Positions 1 through 8,705 of a DNA stretch of 64,000 nt are shown piece after piece. The stretch covers positions 2,666,001 to 2,730,000 of the forward strand of contig NC_018719.1 in the NCBI RefSeq assembly GCF_000303155.1, given 5' to 3'. The stretch is from Candidatus Nitrososphaera gargensis Ga9.2. Lineage in GTDB: Archaea; Thermoproteota; Nitrososphaeria; Nitrososphaerales; Nitrososphaeraceae. The number at the start of each line of letters is the position of its first letter. The first letter of the stretch is position 1. The notes under the pieces are model-generated. The model did no database searches. It was not told the DNA's origin and was given only the letters and a program-made list of their open reading frames with translations. Position numbers and translations under genes: made by a program.

Positions 1-1465
1 ACAGGCTGCTCTTTTCCAGCTTGGCGTTTGTATACTGATAGTGGCTGAAGCCCCTGACGCGCTCCCTTAACGAGATGATCTCCCGGGCAAGTGACCGGGA
101 GGTGTCGTCTATTGCAATCTGCATCGGGTCGTCGCCGGCCTTCAGAATCTCCTTTGGCAGCCTTGCCAGGTCTTGCTGCTTGCCCTTCAGGTCGGCTTCA
201 AGTTTTGCAACGTCATCGGCAGAGCCGATGGAATTGTTTAAAAGGAACTTTTCTGCGGCCGCTATCTTTTTGTCCTGCTCTGCCAGCTGCTGCTCCTCTT
301 TTTTCAGCTCGACCTTTGATTTTTGCAGCCCTGACTTTTCCTCTGCCCTATCCTTGATCTCGTCCTGTATGTGCGCAGTGTCAAACATTTCATTTACTTT
401 TGTAACTGGTGAGTTGCACACTGGGCACTTGCCGTCCACCACCTGCAGCCGGCTAGAGCACTCTAGAAAGCCGCGCAGCACGCCAGATGCACGCTCATTC
501 TCCTCTATTTTTGATTGGACCTCGTCGATCTCTGCCCTTACCATCTGCAGCCGCATGTCAACCTCGGCCTTGTTTTTCAGCACCTTTAGCGAGCTTGCGG
601 CTTCTCGGACTATGCGCTCCAGCCGCGACACTTCGCTTGCTATGGCGGCGCGCTTTTCGTTTACATGTCTTACCAGCAGCTCCTCTCTTGTGTGTAGCTC
701 CTTGACCTGAAGGATCATTGGCTCCATCCTCTCGATCTCGCGCTCTGCCTGCCGGATCTTGTCTTCCAGCATCTTCCTTTCATCTTCAAACTCTGCCAGC
801 ACGGACTCGGACTGCCTGAGCTCGATCTCTTTTTTGCCGACCAGCTCTTCTACCTTGAGGATGTCCTGATCGGTGTAGCCGCCGGTTTCGTCGCGCAGCC
901 TGTCGCGAAATCCTACTATTACGTCGCGCATCGTTTCATAGGCAAGGTCGAGCCTGTCGATCCCAATCAGCCCATTTAGCAGCTCCTTGAACTCCTTTGG
1001 CTGCGCTTCAACTATTCTTGCAAGCTCGCCCTGTTGCACTACCGCTGCAACACGCAGTTTTTCATAGTCAAGACCGAGCACCTTGGCTATCTCGCTGCTC
1101 ATTGACTCACCAAACTGCTTGCGCTCGCCGCCCACCACTGGCCTGTTTACGACCTTGCCACCATCTGAAACAATCGCAAACTGAGAAAATGATTGCTGGC
1201 CCGAGCCGCTGAGCGCCCTTGTCGCTTGGAACTCGCGGGAGTTGAGCGCAAAGCGCATCTGCACCATCGCCGAAGTTGCCCCCCTTCTCACGAGGTTCTT
1301 GTTTGACTTTCTTGTGTGCTTGCCAAAGAGCGCAAACGTAACAGCGTCAATAACTGATGATTTGCCAGAGCCGTTGTGGCCTACAAAGATCGTTATGCCT
1401 TTTCCAAACTCTATCTTGGTGTCCCTGTGCGCGATGAAATCCTTCAGCTGCATGTCCTTTATCAT
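1..1465 (-). CDS. rad50: DNA double-strand break repair ATPase Rad50 (3' end outside window)
   Basis: ABC-type ATPase partner of Mre11 in double-strand break processing. Read on the minus strand from an ATG at 1465, it shows a Walker A motif GHNGSGKSS at residues 29-37, a Q-loop (VVQQGE) near residue 143, and a long charged coiled coil interrupted by a zinc hook CPVC at residues 347-350 (bases 416-427). The returning coiled coil then runs off the left edge, so about 488 residues are visible and the C-terminal ATPase lobe (signature motif, Walker B) is not. The ATG overlaps the mre11 stop as ATGA, so the pair is almost certainly co-translated. The start is chosen because the family N-terminus (strand, then F-x-x-H-x-x-T) follows directly. 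Confidence 0.96.
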   Translation of the reverse strand, partial: MIKDMQLKDFIAHRDTKIEFGKGITIFVGHNGSGKSSVIDAVTFALFGKHTRKSNKNLVRRGATSAMVQMRFALNSREFQATRALSGSGQQSFSQFAIVSDGGKVVNRPVVGGERKQFGESMSSEIAKVLGLDYEKLRVAAVVQQGELARIVEAQPKEFKELLNGLIGIDRLDLAYETMRDVIVGFRDRLRDETGGYTDQDILKVEELVGKKEIELRQSESVLAEFEDERKMLEDKIRQAEREIERMEPMILQVKELHTREELLVRHVNEKRAAIASEVSRLERIVREAASSLKVLKNKAEVDMRLQMVRAEIDEVQSKIEENERASGVLRGFLECSSRLQVVDGKCPVCNSPVTKVNEMFDTAHIQDEIKDRAEEKSGLQKSKVELKKEEQQLAEQDKKIAAAEKFLLNNSIGSADDVAKLEADLKGKQQDLARLPKEILKAGDDPMQIAIDDTSRSLAREIISLRERVRGFSHYQYTNAKLEKSSL

Positions 1466-2646
1466 GTCGTTGTGCTGCCGCCTCCTCCTCCTTCTCCTCT
1501 TCCGACAAACTTGCCTGCCTTGTACGCCTGCCACACTATTTCCAGAACCGATCTGGCGGCGGCGTCCCTGCCTGCCGCAAGCGGCAGTATCTCGCCTACT
1601 GCGAATTTTGCCAGCTCGTCGGATCCAAGCGCCTGAGCGGACAGCCTGTACAGCTCGCTGTCAATGTCTGCCGGCCTTGAATCGTACACGGTCGCTGCCA
1701 GGCGGCCTTCTTCAAGCGGCTGCCAGACATAGTGCAGGCAATAATCATTCAGCCGCTTCAGGTTTTCAGCTATTACCTTGGAGTCGATGTCCCTTCCAGC
1801 CACCTCTATCCTTGCAACCGGCTTCTTGTTGCCAAAGCACTTTGCTCTTTCGATTATCCTTCCCACCTCATCTGCAATGTCACCGTAGTTTATCCTGACT
1901 GAGAACTGCTGGCGGCGACTGTTGAGAGGGATCCAGTGGGTCGAGGGCTCCTCGCCGGACATGTCTGCCATGATAAAGCCCTTCTCGACTTCCTTGATCC
2001 CTTCGCTTGGCGTCAGGTCTATAGAGCCGGGGTATGCAAGTGGCCCGCCAAGATGGCCAAACCTTTTTTCAATATGGTCGTGGTAGTGGCCCAGCGCATA
2101 GTAATTGAAACTGGCAGGCAGGGCATTGGAGCCAAGCTCACCGGCAAACTTGTTGAAGTCATCCAATCCTTGATGGAGCACGAGCACCTTTTTTCCATTG
2201 TGCCGCTTTGCAACCTGCTCTGCTTGACGCAGCCTTTCTATCAGAGAATCGATGTTGCTGCGCCGCTCCTTGTCTGCTCCAAACACCGCGCAGTTGTCGA
2301 CGACAAAGGGCTCGTCATGTCTGAGCTTTTTCGCAAGTCCAAGGTTGCTGTAAATGTGGGCAAAGGGCACATCTCGGAGCCGGCTGATGTCGTGCTCCCC
2401 AAGAATGAACGCTGCCGGTATCTGCTTTTCCTTCAGTTTTTTCAGCGCGTTGCCAAGCGTAATTATCGCCTTGCCGCACGGCCGGGGATTGTGGAAAATG
2501 TCGCCTGCAAAGATCACCAGTCTGGCGCCTTCCTTTATAGAAATGTCTATCGCTTCATGGAAGGTCTGGTACACGTCTTCCTCCCGCTCCTCTAGGCTGA
2601 ATTGCGAATAGCCGAGGTGGAGGTCAGAGATATGCGAAATTAGCAT
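1462..2646 (-). CDS. mre11: DNA repair nuclease Mre11
   Basis: Manganese-dependent 3'-5' exonuclease/endonuclease that works with Rad50 in DNA end resection. Calcineurin-like phosphoesterase motifs appear in order: SDLHLG (residues 7-12), FAGDIFH (about 46-52), LGEHD, VLHQG and a GHYHDH motif, so the metal-binding set looks complete. At 394 residues it is normal for an archaeal Mre11. The C-terminus ends in a glycine and threonine run just before the rad50 start. A TATA-like atttaaat at about 2694-2702 precedes the ATG by roughly 50 nt and is the likely operon promoter. In many thermophilic archaea mre11 and rad50 sit in one operon with herA and nurA. Here that second pair starts about 3.5 kb away. 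Confidence 0.95.
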   Translation of the reverse strand: MLISHISDLHLGYSQFSLEEREEDVYQTFHEAIDISIKEGARLVIFAGDIFHNPRPCGKAIITLGNALKKLKEKQIPAAFILGEHDISRLRDVPFAHIYSNLGLAKKLRHDEPFVVDNCAVFGADKERRSNIDSLIERLRQAEQVAKRHNGKKVLVLHQGLDDFNKFAGELGSNALPASFNYYALGHYHDHIEKRFGHLGGPLAYPGSIDLTPSEGIKEVEKGFIMADMSGEEPSTHWIPLNSRRQQFSVRINYGDIADEVGRIIERAKCFGNKKPVARIEVAGRDIDSKVIAENLKRLNDYCLHYVWQPLEEGRLAATVYDSRPADIDSELYRLSAQALGSDELAKFAVGEILPLAAGRDAAARSVLEIVWQAYKAGKFVGRGEGGGGGSTTT

Positions 2647-3652
2647 TGTCTATAAATCATTCCTATGGTTTCTGTTAATAACTTACCTCACGGAATTTAA
2701 ATTGTTCAGGTTCCTTATAGCCGTCAATGCCTACGATACCTGAAAGACCAGCTAAAGCCCTAAAGTGTTTTTGCAAATGGCACTCTTCCATGTGACCAAA
2801 GCGGTAGCATTTGAGGACTATTCGCTAGGCCAGTCAGTAGCCGGTAAAAACAGGTTTTCAAGTGCAGAGACTATCAGCACACACGCACAACAAGTTCCAT
2901 GAACCATCATTACTATTGAAGAAGAAAGCGAAACTTACTTACTCCTGAGCTTATCACTTTGACATTAGATCTCTCTGTACTTTTCAGGACTGTCTCTCTC
3001 TTGGAAAGATAGCCCGCAATGTTGGCGATCACTCTTTAATGTGGATCTTCTCACCATTCTACTACTATTATTATATCTCCATATGGATTGATAAGTACAT
3101 ATATATTCAAATTATTCCACAGAGTATGTCAACAACACTCTAGTGTCAAAAGAATTATCTGACATCTGGCACACTAACGAGCTTTTTGTCAAGCTAGGAG
3201 TGGCGAATTTCACAAAAGTGGTGCAGGGATCGGATTCCTCTGGAATATCATGGACAGAAAAACGCAACAAGGTTCCTTCCTTTTAGCTAGCAAAAGCTTG
3301 CCAATAATAACAGGATTGAAAGATTGAATATGACTTTTGGAGAAAGGGTAAAAAATGCAGATGCTCATTGGAAAGCAAGGCAAGGCAGCACTAGCTCAAG
3401 GAATACAAGTAAAGTGATGGAAAGAAGAAGAACTGCTAGAGTTGGCAATCAAGAGAAGAGAGCGTTTTTAAACATAGTCTATCGAGCAATGAGATTAGCT
3501 TTTTAAAAAGTGGGACCATACATGCATAGCTGCAATAGTAAGTAAATATTAATTATGAAAAAATCTCGTTGTGAAAATTTTAAAAAGTTTCCTGCAAAGT
3601 TATCAGAACCATCCTGTTGGCGAATTGTCTTACAAGCTAACTCAGATTAATT
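2647..3652. other. Intergenic region without a convincing gene
   Basis: About 1 kb of AT-rich DNA between the mre11 promoter and a secreted-protein gene. It holds only short open frames. One from about 3150 to 3287 on the plus strand (reading ..SKELSDIWHTNELF..) and a 60-codon frame at 3324-3506 have no recognisable motif and no good start or promoter. The composition is like other intergenic DNA in the window. I see no tRNA or clear repeat. It may contain decayed coding sequence. Confidence 0.5.
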
Positions 3653-4426
3653 TTGAACAATCAAAATAAGCCAGATCTTGATTCCATAAAATGCATGATA
3701 TTTTGCAAAAATAGCTCTTGTAGACGTGTTCTAAAAACAACAGCAGTAGTAGTAATTATGTTTGGTACACTTCTATCATTTCTGCCAGCAATTCAAATTC
3801 TTGAGAGATTCGATGATGATAATAATAGCATGATGGCCATCCCGACAGCCTCGGCGCAATTTATCATTCCAGAAGAAGACGACAGTGGCAACCAGAACAC
3901 AAGCACAAGCACCAGTAGCAGTACTCAAAATATTACATCATCGTCGCCACCATCTTCTAGCAGCCTCCTGCTCAGAGGGCTCATTGGAAGCATGATAATA
4001 GCATCATCATCAACAACAACAAACCAAAATGCAAATGGTACCACTGATATTACCGATGATTATATCGTGGTCGGCCGGTGGCGGATGCTTGTCAATGAGA
4101 GCCTTGTACAGAGATTTGCAGCAAACTTGACTGTAGCAAGAGTTGACGGAAGCGAATATCATAATAATATTATAATTGAGAGTATAGGGCGACCGTCCGA
4201 ATTTGCAGGAAATGCTTCTAACATAATGACACAGATTTCCACAGATAGCAGTGTCCCCGGTGAGGTTATCCCACTCAGGTTAGAAATCAAAGATAGAGTT
4301 CTCGAGATAGCGGACATTAACATCGATGAAAATACAGTTGAAGATCAAGAACTAGGGAATATCTTAAGCATAATTGATGGGCAGTCCATCTTTGGCATAG
4401 TAGAGTTCCAAGGAACAGGTAGCTAG
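3653..4426 (+). CDS. Secreted or membrane-anchored Ser/Thr-rich protein, unknown function
   Basis: I do not recognise a family. The frame encodes up to 257 residues from a TTG at 3653; an ATG at 3695 would give 243. A hydrophobic segment at about residues 28-49 fits a signal anchor, followed by a possible A-x-A cleavage site (TASAQF, residues 65-70). A low-complexity Ser/Thr/Asn stretch follows at about 77-130. The C-terminal half (from about 135, IVVGRWRMLVNESLVQRF) looks like a folded beta-rich extracellular domain. Such exported proteins with Ser/Thr linkers are common in Nitrososphaera-type genomes (known generally). The gene lies between the mre11 promoter and another surface-protein gene, so a cell-envelope role is inferred only. 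Confidence 0.7.
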   Translation: MNNQNKPDLDSIKCMIFCKNSSCRRVLKTTAVVVIMFGTLLSFLPAIQILERFDDDNNSMMAIPTASAQFIIPEEDDSGNQNTSTSTSSSTQNITSSSPPSSSSLLLRGLIGSMIIASSSTTTNQNANGTTDITDDYIVVGRWRMLVNESLVQRFAANLTVARVDGSEYHNNIIIESIGRPSEFAGNASNIMTQISTDSSVPGEVIPLRLEIKDRVLEIADINIDENTVEDQELGNILSIIDGQSIFGIVEFQGTGS

Positions 4427-4877
4427 CTAGCTAGCCTAATAACAGCATCATCATCCTTTTTTTGCAAAAATACCACCCAAAAGTCAACACACGTAGATAA
4501 AACACCCTGAGATTCTACAAAGGATAAAAACCCTATCAACTTTTAACTCGATAGAATTGTTTATTGATAGCTTCTTCTTATTCTTCTTTGTTCATTGCGA
4601 CACTTTTTTCAGCAAGAAACTTTTGCCACTATTTTGGCTGCTAACAATAAAAGGGCTGGTTGTTTGTTTGTGTACTTGTTATGAATCATTAGACAAAAAC
4701 ATTTCAAATTGAAGAATGTGGACTGTTGGATACACATGTGCGGCCGCACATGTGTATCCAACAAGCCCAAGTATGCATGAGGGCGGTATAACTTGATCAA
4801 AGATGTAGTCATAATACTTAAAAACTTTTATGGAGATAATAATGGCATTACTATTATTTCAGTTAACTTTTTAAATC
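4427..4877. other. Intergenic region holding a long palindrome
   Basis: About 450 bases of AT-rich DNA between two genes for exported proteins. The only striking element is a perfect 40-bp palindrome at 4724-4763, listed separately. Short frames on either strand (for example 4609-4812, minus) run through the palindrome and have no family resemblance. A stretch at about 4820-4831 could be a TATA element for the downstream gene. Confidence 0.5.
4724..4763. repeat. Perfect 40-bp palindrome, no spacer
   Basis: The left arm tgttggatacacatgtgcgg is followed immediately by its exact reverse complement. The central 8 bases form gcggccgc, and the flanking bases (c and a) end the symmetry. As RNA it would fold into a 20-bp arm limited only by loop size; as DNA it could extrude a cruciform. 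There is no T-run on either side, so it does not look like a simple terminator. It may be a protein-binding site, a remnant of a mobile element end, or a strong transcript-end hairpin. Confidence 0.95.
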
Positions 4878-5735
4878 ATGTTTTCTTTTCATAGAAAAAA
4901 TATGCATAACAAAATTTCAAAGCATTCAAGCATTTTCTTGGCAATTATAGCCTCTGCTATTATCGTTGTTCTTGGAAGTGCTATGAATGTCGCGTATGCA
5001 CAAACGCTGACAATAGAGACAGACAAGGACAGCTACGCCTCTGGTGATGAGATCACGATTAGTGGCCAGCTGACCGCGCCGACGATAAACCAGCCAATCC
5101 TGATACGAGTGTTCGATCCGGATGGTAACTTTGTAAGAAGTGAGATACTCGATGCTGCAGCAGACGGATCATACAGCTATACATTTACGTCAGGAGGTCC
5201 GCTGATGGCAAAGAGTGGAACCTACAGAGTACAGGCTACCTATGCAGGCACTGTAAACCAGGAAACAACGTTTGAGTTTGAAGCTGCAGAAGGTGGAGGA
5301 TGGAGAACAATCCAAGCTGAGATTGGAGGTCAGAATCATCCAATCGAGTACATGATCACTGGAAGCGGCAATAGACTTGTCAGTATAACAGGCAATACTG
5401 AAACCGCTACACTCGTGGCCACACTATCAACAGCATCAGATGGAACGTTATCGCTCAGATTTAATGAAGAAATCTTTGATGCAGATGACTTCTTCGTTGC
5501 ATTTGCAGATGGAATACCGACGAATTATGAACTACCAGCAGGACCTGGCGCGACCAACGAACTCCATATTGACTTTGAGTGGGGCACAGAGGAAGTTGAA
5601 ATCGTAGGCGATAGAATCATTCCAGAGTTTGGTGCAGCAATAGCTGCAATTGTACTGGCAGTAGCAATTGTCGGAATAATTGTAGCAACTGCAAGGTACG
5701 GCAAGTTCAACTTCGTACGAAAAGAAGACTGGTAA
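4878..5735 (+). CDS. PEFG-CTERM surface protein with an extracellular beta-sandwich domain
   Basis: Exported 285-residue protein. The N-terminus has a signal peptide (hydrophobic stretch SIFLAIIASAIIVVLGSAM, then a VAYAQ cleavage-type site near residue 42). Residues about 45-135 resemble an Ig/MG2-like beta domain (TDKDSYASGDEITISGQL, then a YAGTVNQETTFEFE strand). The C-terminus has the sequence R-I-I-P-E-F-G at 246-252, a roughly 20-residue membrane helix and a basic tail. That is the tripartite PEFG-CTERM sorting signal, which in thaumarchaeota is thought to be processed by an archaeosortase and attached to the cell surface. An alternative ATG at 4902 would still keep the signal peptide. 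The natural ligand or substrate is unknown. Confidence 0.88.
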   Translation: MFSFHRKNMHNKISKHSSIFLAIIASAIIVVLGSAMNVAYAQTLTIETDKDSYASGDEITISGQLTAPTINQPILIRVFDPDGNFVRSEILDAAADGSYSYTFTSGGPLMAKSGTYRVQATYAGTVNQETTFEFEAAEGGGWRTIQAEIGGQNHPIEYMITGSGNRLVSITGNTETATLVATLSTASDGTLSLRFNEEIFDADDFFVAFADGIPTNYELPAGPGATNELHIDFEWGTEEVEIVGDRIIPEFGAAIAAIVLAVAIVGIIVATARYGKFNFVRKEDW

Positions 5736-5882
5736 CCGTGTTTTTACACGGGTGCACACACTTTCTCCCCCTCTCTTATTTTATTCAGGTAATTCTTTGA
5801 TTTTGATTATGCCCAAATAGTAGTCAATGTCAGCCAGCACAAAATTCTTTTAAATGATAATAATGCCGAGACGAATAAAATT

Positions 5883-6149
5883 ATGAGCGCAATCAATAGC
5901 AGTGCAGATTGCAAGTACAAGAATAATTGCGACAGATGCGACCTTGACATGCAACCAAATAATAGTCATAGCTGGCGTGTACACGCCAGCATTGTTTCTG
6001 CAGCGATAGTTGTTATTTCTGCAAAGCTTGAGAACACACAACAGACTTGCAGATTCTTAGGTTGCATTGAGCCCAAAAAGGAACAAAGCCATCAAAATAT
6101 AGAGTCCAGCATGTATGCTACTATATTATTGTTATTTCAATTCTGTTAA
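5883..6149 (+). CDS. Possible small protein, unknown
   Basis: An 88-codon frame with ATG at 5883. In its favour, a TATA-like ttttaaat lies about 30 nt upstream (around 5848-5855), so a leaderless transcript would begin almost at this ATG. Against it, no family is recognisable, the sequence is Cys- and Asn-rich, and a perfect 20-bp palindrome (5971-5990) sits inside the frame. A short hydrophobic stretch (IVSAAIVVISA) could be a membrane segment. The transcript may instead be non-coding. Confidence 0.35.
   Translation: MSAINSSADCKYKNNCDRCDLDMQPNNSHSWRVHASIVSAAIVVISAKLENTQQTCRFLGCIEPKKEQSHQNIESSMYATILLLFQFC
5971..5990. repeat. Perfect 20-bp palindrome
   Basis: gctggcgtgt is followed directly by acacgccagc, its exact reverse complement. 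It lies about 90 nt into a transcript predicted from the TATA-like box at 5848-5855 and could form a hairpin in it or serve as an operator-like site. Confidence 0.9.
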
Positions 6150-6202
6150 GATTCGAATCAGCTGTCGACGATATGCGCAAGAGCCCCGAGATGATCTTCT
6201 CT

Positions 6203-7750
6203 CTAACCATCATGTATATAGCCTGACGGAACGTACGACTCCGACGATTCTTTGGCAACCTGCTTCATTGCTGCCAGCCGGCTCCATTCTTCTACAGCCT
6301 TTTGGTCGCCTCCAATCTTGCGCTCCTTTACTTCGTCCACTTTGACAAATGTCGGCAGGTTGACCCACTGTCCGGCAAATATCGCTTCGCCAGGATTTAG
6401 CGATGTCAGCTGATCGATAAGATCCCTGCTGAGCGCTTCGCTTGCAGCCGAAACGTGCGCCTGGTCGTCCTGCTGGATCATGCGCATGACTGCTAGCGAG
6501 CCCATCTGGCTAAGGATATTGGCGTCTATGCCGCGGGGCCTCTGCGACACGATGACTAGCCCTAGGCCGAACTTGCGTCCTTCGCGAGCAACCTTGGAAG
6601 CAAAGTATTTCGTATCCGTGTCCTCGTCTCTTGGTATAAAGACATGTGCTTCTTCTATTACCACAAGCACAGGGGCTGGAAACATTGGTGGCGATTTGAC
6701 ATGACCCTTCTTTTGCCGAGTAGCTTTTTTCCTGTCGTCTAACAGCTCTTCAAGGTAGAATGAGACTGCAATGTTGGCCTGCCTCTCTGTCAGCTCCACT
6801 AGGTTGATGACATTTATCTTGCCGTTCTTGACAAGAGCCAATGGGTCAGACATCCCAGGGTCAAGTATATTGTGGAACTTGCGCCTTGCATCGTCTATCT
6901 TGTCCACTACTTTGGCCGCTGCCTCACGATAGGCCTTATCAGCTCCGGCTGCCGCAACAGCGTTAATGAGTGCATCCCAAAAGTCATCACCCTTGCGCTG
7001 CTTTACCTCTTCTGTAAATGCGACGCGCAGAACATGCATCTGGTTGGACGCATTTTCCTGAATTTCAATGACTTCGGCAAGCTTGTCTGCCGACAGGAGC
7101 CGTGGGTTTATTCTTGCGTCCATCAGATTGCTGTTATTGTTCCCCATATCAAGCGTCGAATAGTCGTCATGGTAGTCAAAGACCACCATTGTCCCGTTTA
7201 TCCGTGCAATCTCTTTGGCCAGCAGCGATACAAGGTTGCTCTTACCCATACCGGTCATTGCAAGCACTGCTAGGTGCCGGGAAACTATCTTGTCGACATT
7301 GACGCGTGCATCAACTTCAGTGTTACGGAGAAGCGTGCCAATTCTTATCCATTCATCGCCGGCAGGCGCAAATATAGCCGTCAGGTCCTGCGCTGATGCT
7401 TCATAGACTTCGGTTCCAGGCTCTGGCGGCAATGCAGGAAGTATCGCCTTGCATCTCTTTAATTCATCAAGATATCCCAAGATGCGTACATGGCCTTTAA
7501 AGCTCTTATCTCGGCGGTTCTCCGATGCGACTATCTTGCTCTCATGGGCTTCCTCGTAGTTGCGGATGCCGTTGCCCAGCGCATCGCTGCTGATGGAGGA
7601 GCTTTCAACAAGCCCGAGCACTTTGCCCTTTCCATAATTCAGGATGACATATTCACCTATGCTGACGGGCCTTTTCGATTCAAAGGTCACCTGATCGGGC
7701 TTGGCTACTCCGATGAGTATGCCCAGCTCTTCATTATTATTATTATTCAT
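6203..7750 (-). CDS. herA: HerA bipolar DNA translocase/ATPase
   Basis: Hexameric FtsK/HerA-family ATPase that powers DNA end resection with the nuclease NurA. The N-terminal HAS-barrel (about residues 8-110) is followed by the RecA-like core. Walker A is MTGMGKSN at 165-172, Walker B VLVVIEEAHVF at 361-371, an SQRP sensor at 402-405, and REGRK at 389-393 as arginine-finger region. At 515 residues it is of usual length. The coding sequence begins with an AAT triplet repeat giving M-N-N-N-N-N-E-E. Its first 8 bases overlap the end of nurA, so the two are co-translated. HerA-NurA acts downstream of Mre11-Rad50 in archaea (established for Sulfolobus and Pyrococcus). Confidence 0.95.
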   Translation of the reverse strand: MNNNNNEELGILIGVAKPDQVTFESKRPVSIGEYVILNYGKGKVLGLVESSSISSDALGNGIRNYEEAHESKIVASENRRDKSFKGHVRILGYLDELKRCKAILPALPPEPGTEVYEASAQDLTAIFAPAGDEWIRIGTLLRNTEVDARVNVDKIVSRHLAVLAMTGMGKSNLVSLLAKEIARINGTMVVFDYHDDYSTLDMGNNNSNLMDARINPRLLSADKLAEVIEIQENASNQMHVLRVAFTEEVKQRKGDDFWDALINAVAAAGADKAYREAAAKVVDKIDDARRKFHNILDPGMSDPLALVKNGKINVINLVELTERQANIAVSFYLEELLDDRKKATRQKKGHVKSPPMFPAPVLVVIEEAHVFIPRDEDTDTKYFASKVAREGRKFGLGLVIVSQRPRGIDANILSQMGSLAVMRMIQQDDQAHVSAASEALSRDLIDQLTSLNPGEAIFAGQWVNLPTFVKVDEVKERKIGGDQKAVEEWSRLAAMKQVAKESSESYVPSGYIHDG

Positions 7751-8582
7751 TCAGGGCATCCCTTGCGCCTTGCTCGTGCTGCAAGCTGAATATGCTTGCT
7801 AGCCTGTCTATATCTTCATTGCTTATCTTGCAGGTGTTGTGTGCCAGCTTTAGGCAATAAGGGTAGCCGGCGATGCTGTGGTAGCGCAGCATGTCCAAAA
7901 TCTTTGTCATTTCCTGCTTGCTCGGCTCGCTGCCCAAGACTTCGATCCTTATGATCGGCGTGTGGTCGCGCAAGCGTGCATAGACTTCAAAGAGCGGCGC
8001 GTGACGGAACTGCGTTATTTCTGCCGGAATGCTAAAACCGGCGCCGCTGCCGGCATGGCCGTAGTAGTAAATGTCGCCGGCCCTCGACCCCATCGGCCCG
8101 AACTGGAGCCTGCTCTCTGAGCTCTTTGAGACAAAGATGGTGGAGCTGCCATACTTTTTCACCATTTCAGATGCCGCGTCTGCCGCGCTCTTTAGCAGCC
8201 TTGACACAAGCGAGCCATCGACGCACACAATGTCGACTCTGCCGGCCGCCTTTTGCGCAACCGACGCCTCCATCGCCATCGCTTTTGACTCTAGGAACTC
8301 GGTCCTTGCCGAGCCGGCGATGTCCTGATCCCACTCTGCAGCCAGGACCTTGTTGGCGCTGGTGACTGCGACTGCGTCAATGGCATAAAGGTACAGTCCT
8401 TGGAAGGCGCGCTTGTTCCAGCTGCTGTCAACGCCGGCTGACTCGCATTTCTCTGGCGACGGCTCGTAACGAACCCAGCGCGAAGACGCCTCTGCCAGAA
8501 TTGTCGCAAAATTTGAATCCTTTACCTTGGATACCTTGGCGTCTCTGTTCTTCAGGGCGTCAAGGAAAACCTCGTTAAGCAA
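7743..8582 (-). CDS. nurA: NurA 5'-3' nuclease
   Basis: NurA-domain nuclease, partner of HerA. A VDSSWNKR motif at residues 51-58 and VCVDGSLVSRL at 119-129 supply the two characteristic metal-binding aspartates (D52 and D122); an EVLGSEPS-type segment follows near the C-terminus. The protein is 279 residues, slightly shorter than many NurA proteins. It starts at a TTG (8582) with a TATA-like tttttaagtt about 30 nt upstream, consistent with a leaderless nurA-herA transcript. The 8-nt overlap with herA and the family pairing make the call firm. Confidence 0.9.
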   Translation of the reverse strand: MLNEVFLDALKNRDAKVSKVKDSNFATILAEASSRWVRYEPSPEKCESAGVDSSWNKRAFQGLYLYAIDAVAVTSANKVLAAEWDQDIAGSARTEFLESKAMAMEASVAQKAAGRVDIVCVDGSLVSRLLKSAADAASEMVKKYGSSTIFVSKSSESRLQFGPMGSRAGDIYYYGHAGSGAGFSIPAEITQFRHAPLFEVYARLRDHTPIIRIEVLGSEPSKQEMTKILDMLRYHSIAGYPYCLKLAHNTCKISNEDIDRLASIFSLQHEQGARDALNE

Positions 8583-8705
8583 GCTGATTTATGCTGGTTC
8601 GCAGTAACTTAAAAAACTGATGGTTCTTGATTTCATCAAGCCTTGTTGACACAAACAAGCATATACTCCCTCTCTCCTAGGTGACTTCCATTTAATATAC
8701 ATCAC

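Noticed and set aside
3324-3506. A 60-codon frame in the spacer upstream of the first secreted-protein gene
   Set aside because: No family similarity, a TTG-type start without a clear promoter, and composition like spacer DNA.
4609-4812. Minus-strand frame across the 40-bp palindrome
   Set aside because: The palindrome forces symmetric codons and no motif appears; it looks like chance.
7735-7755. AAT repeat at the herA start as a regulatory microsatellite
   Set aside because: It is simply the coding of an Asn run at the N-terminus; there is no evidence of frame change.
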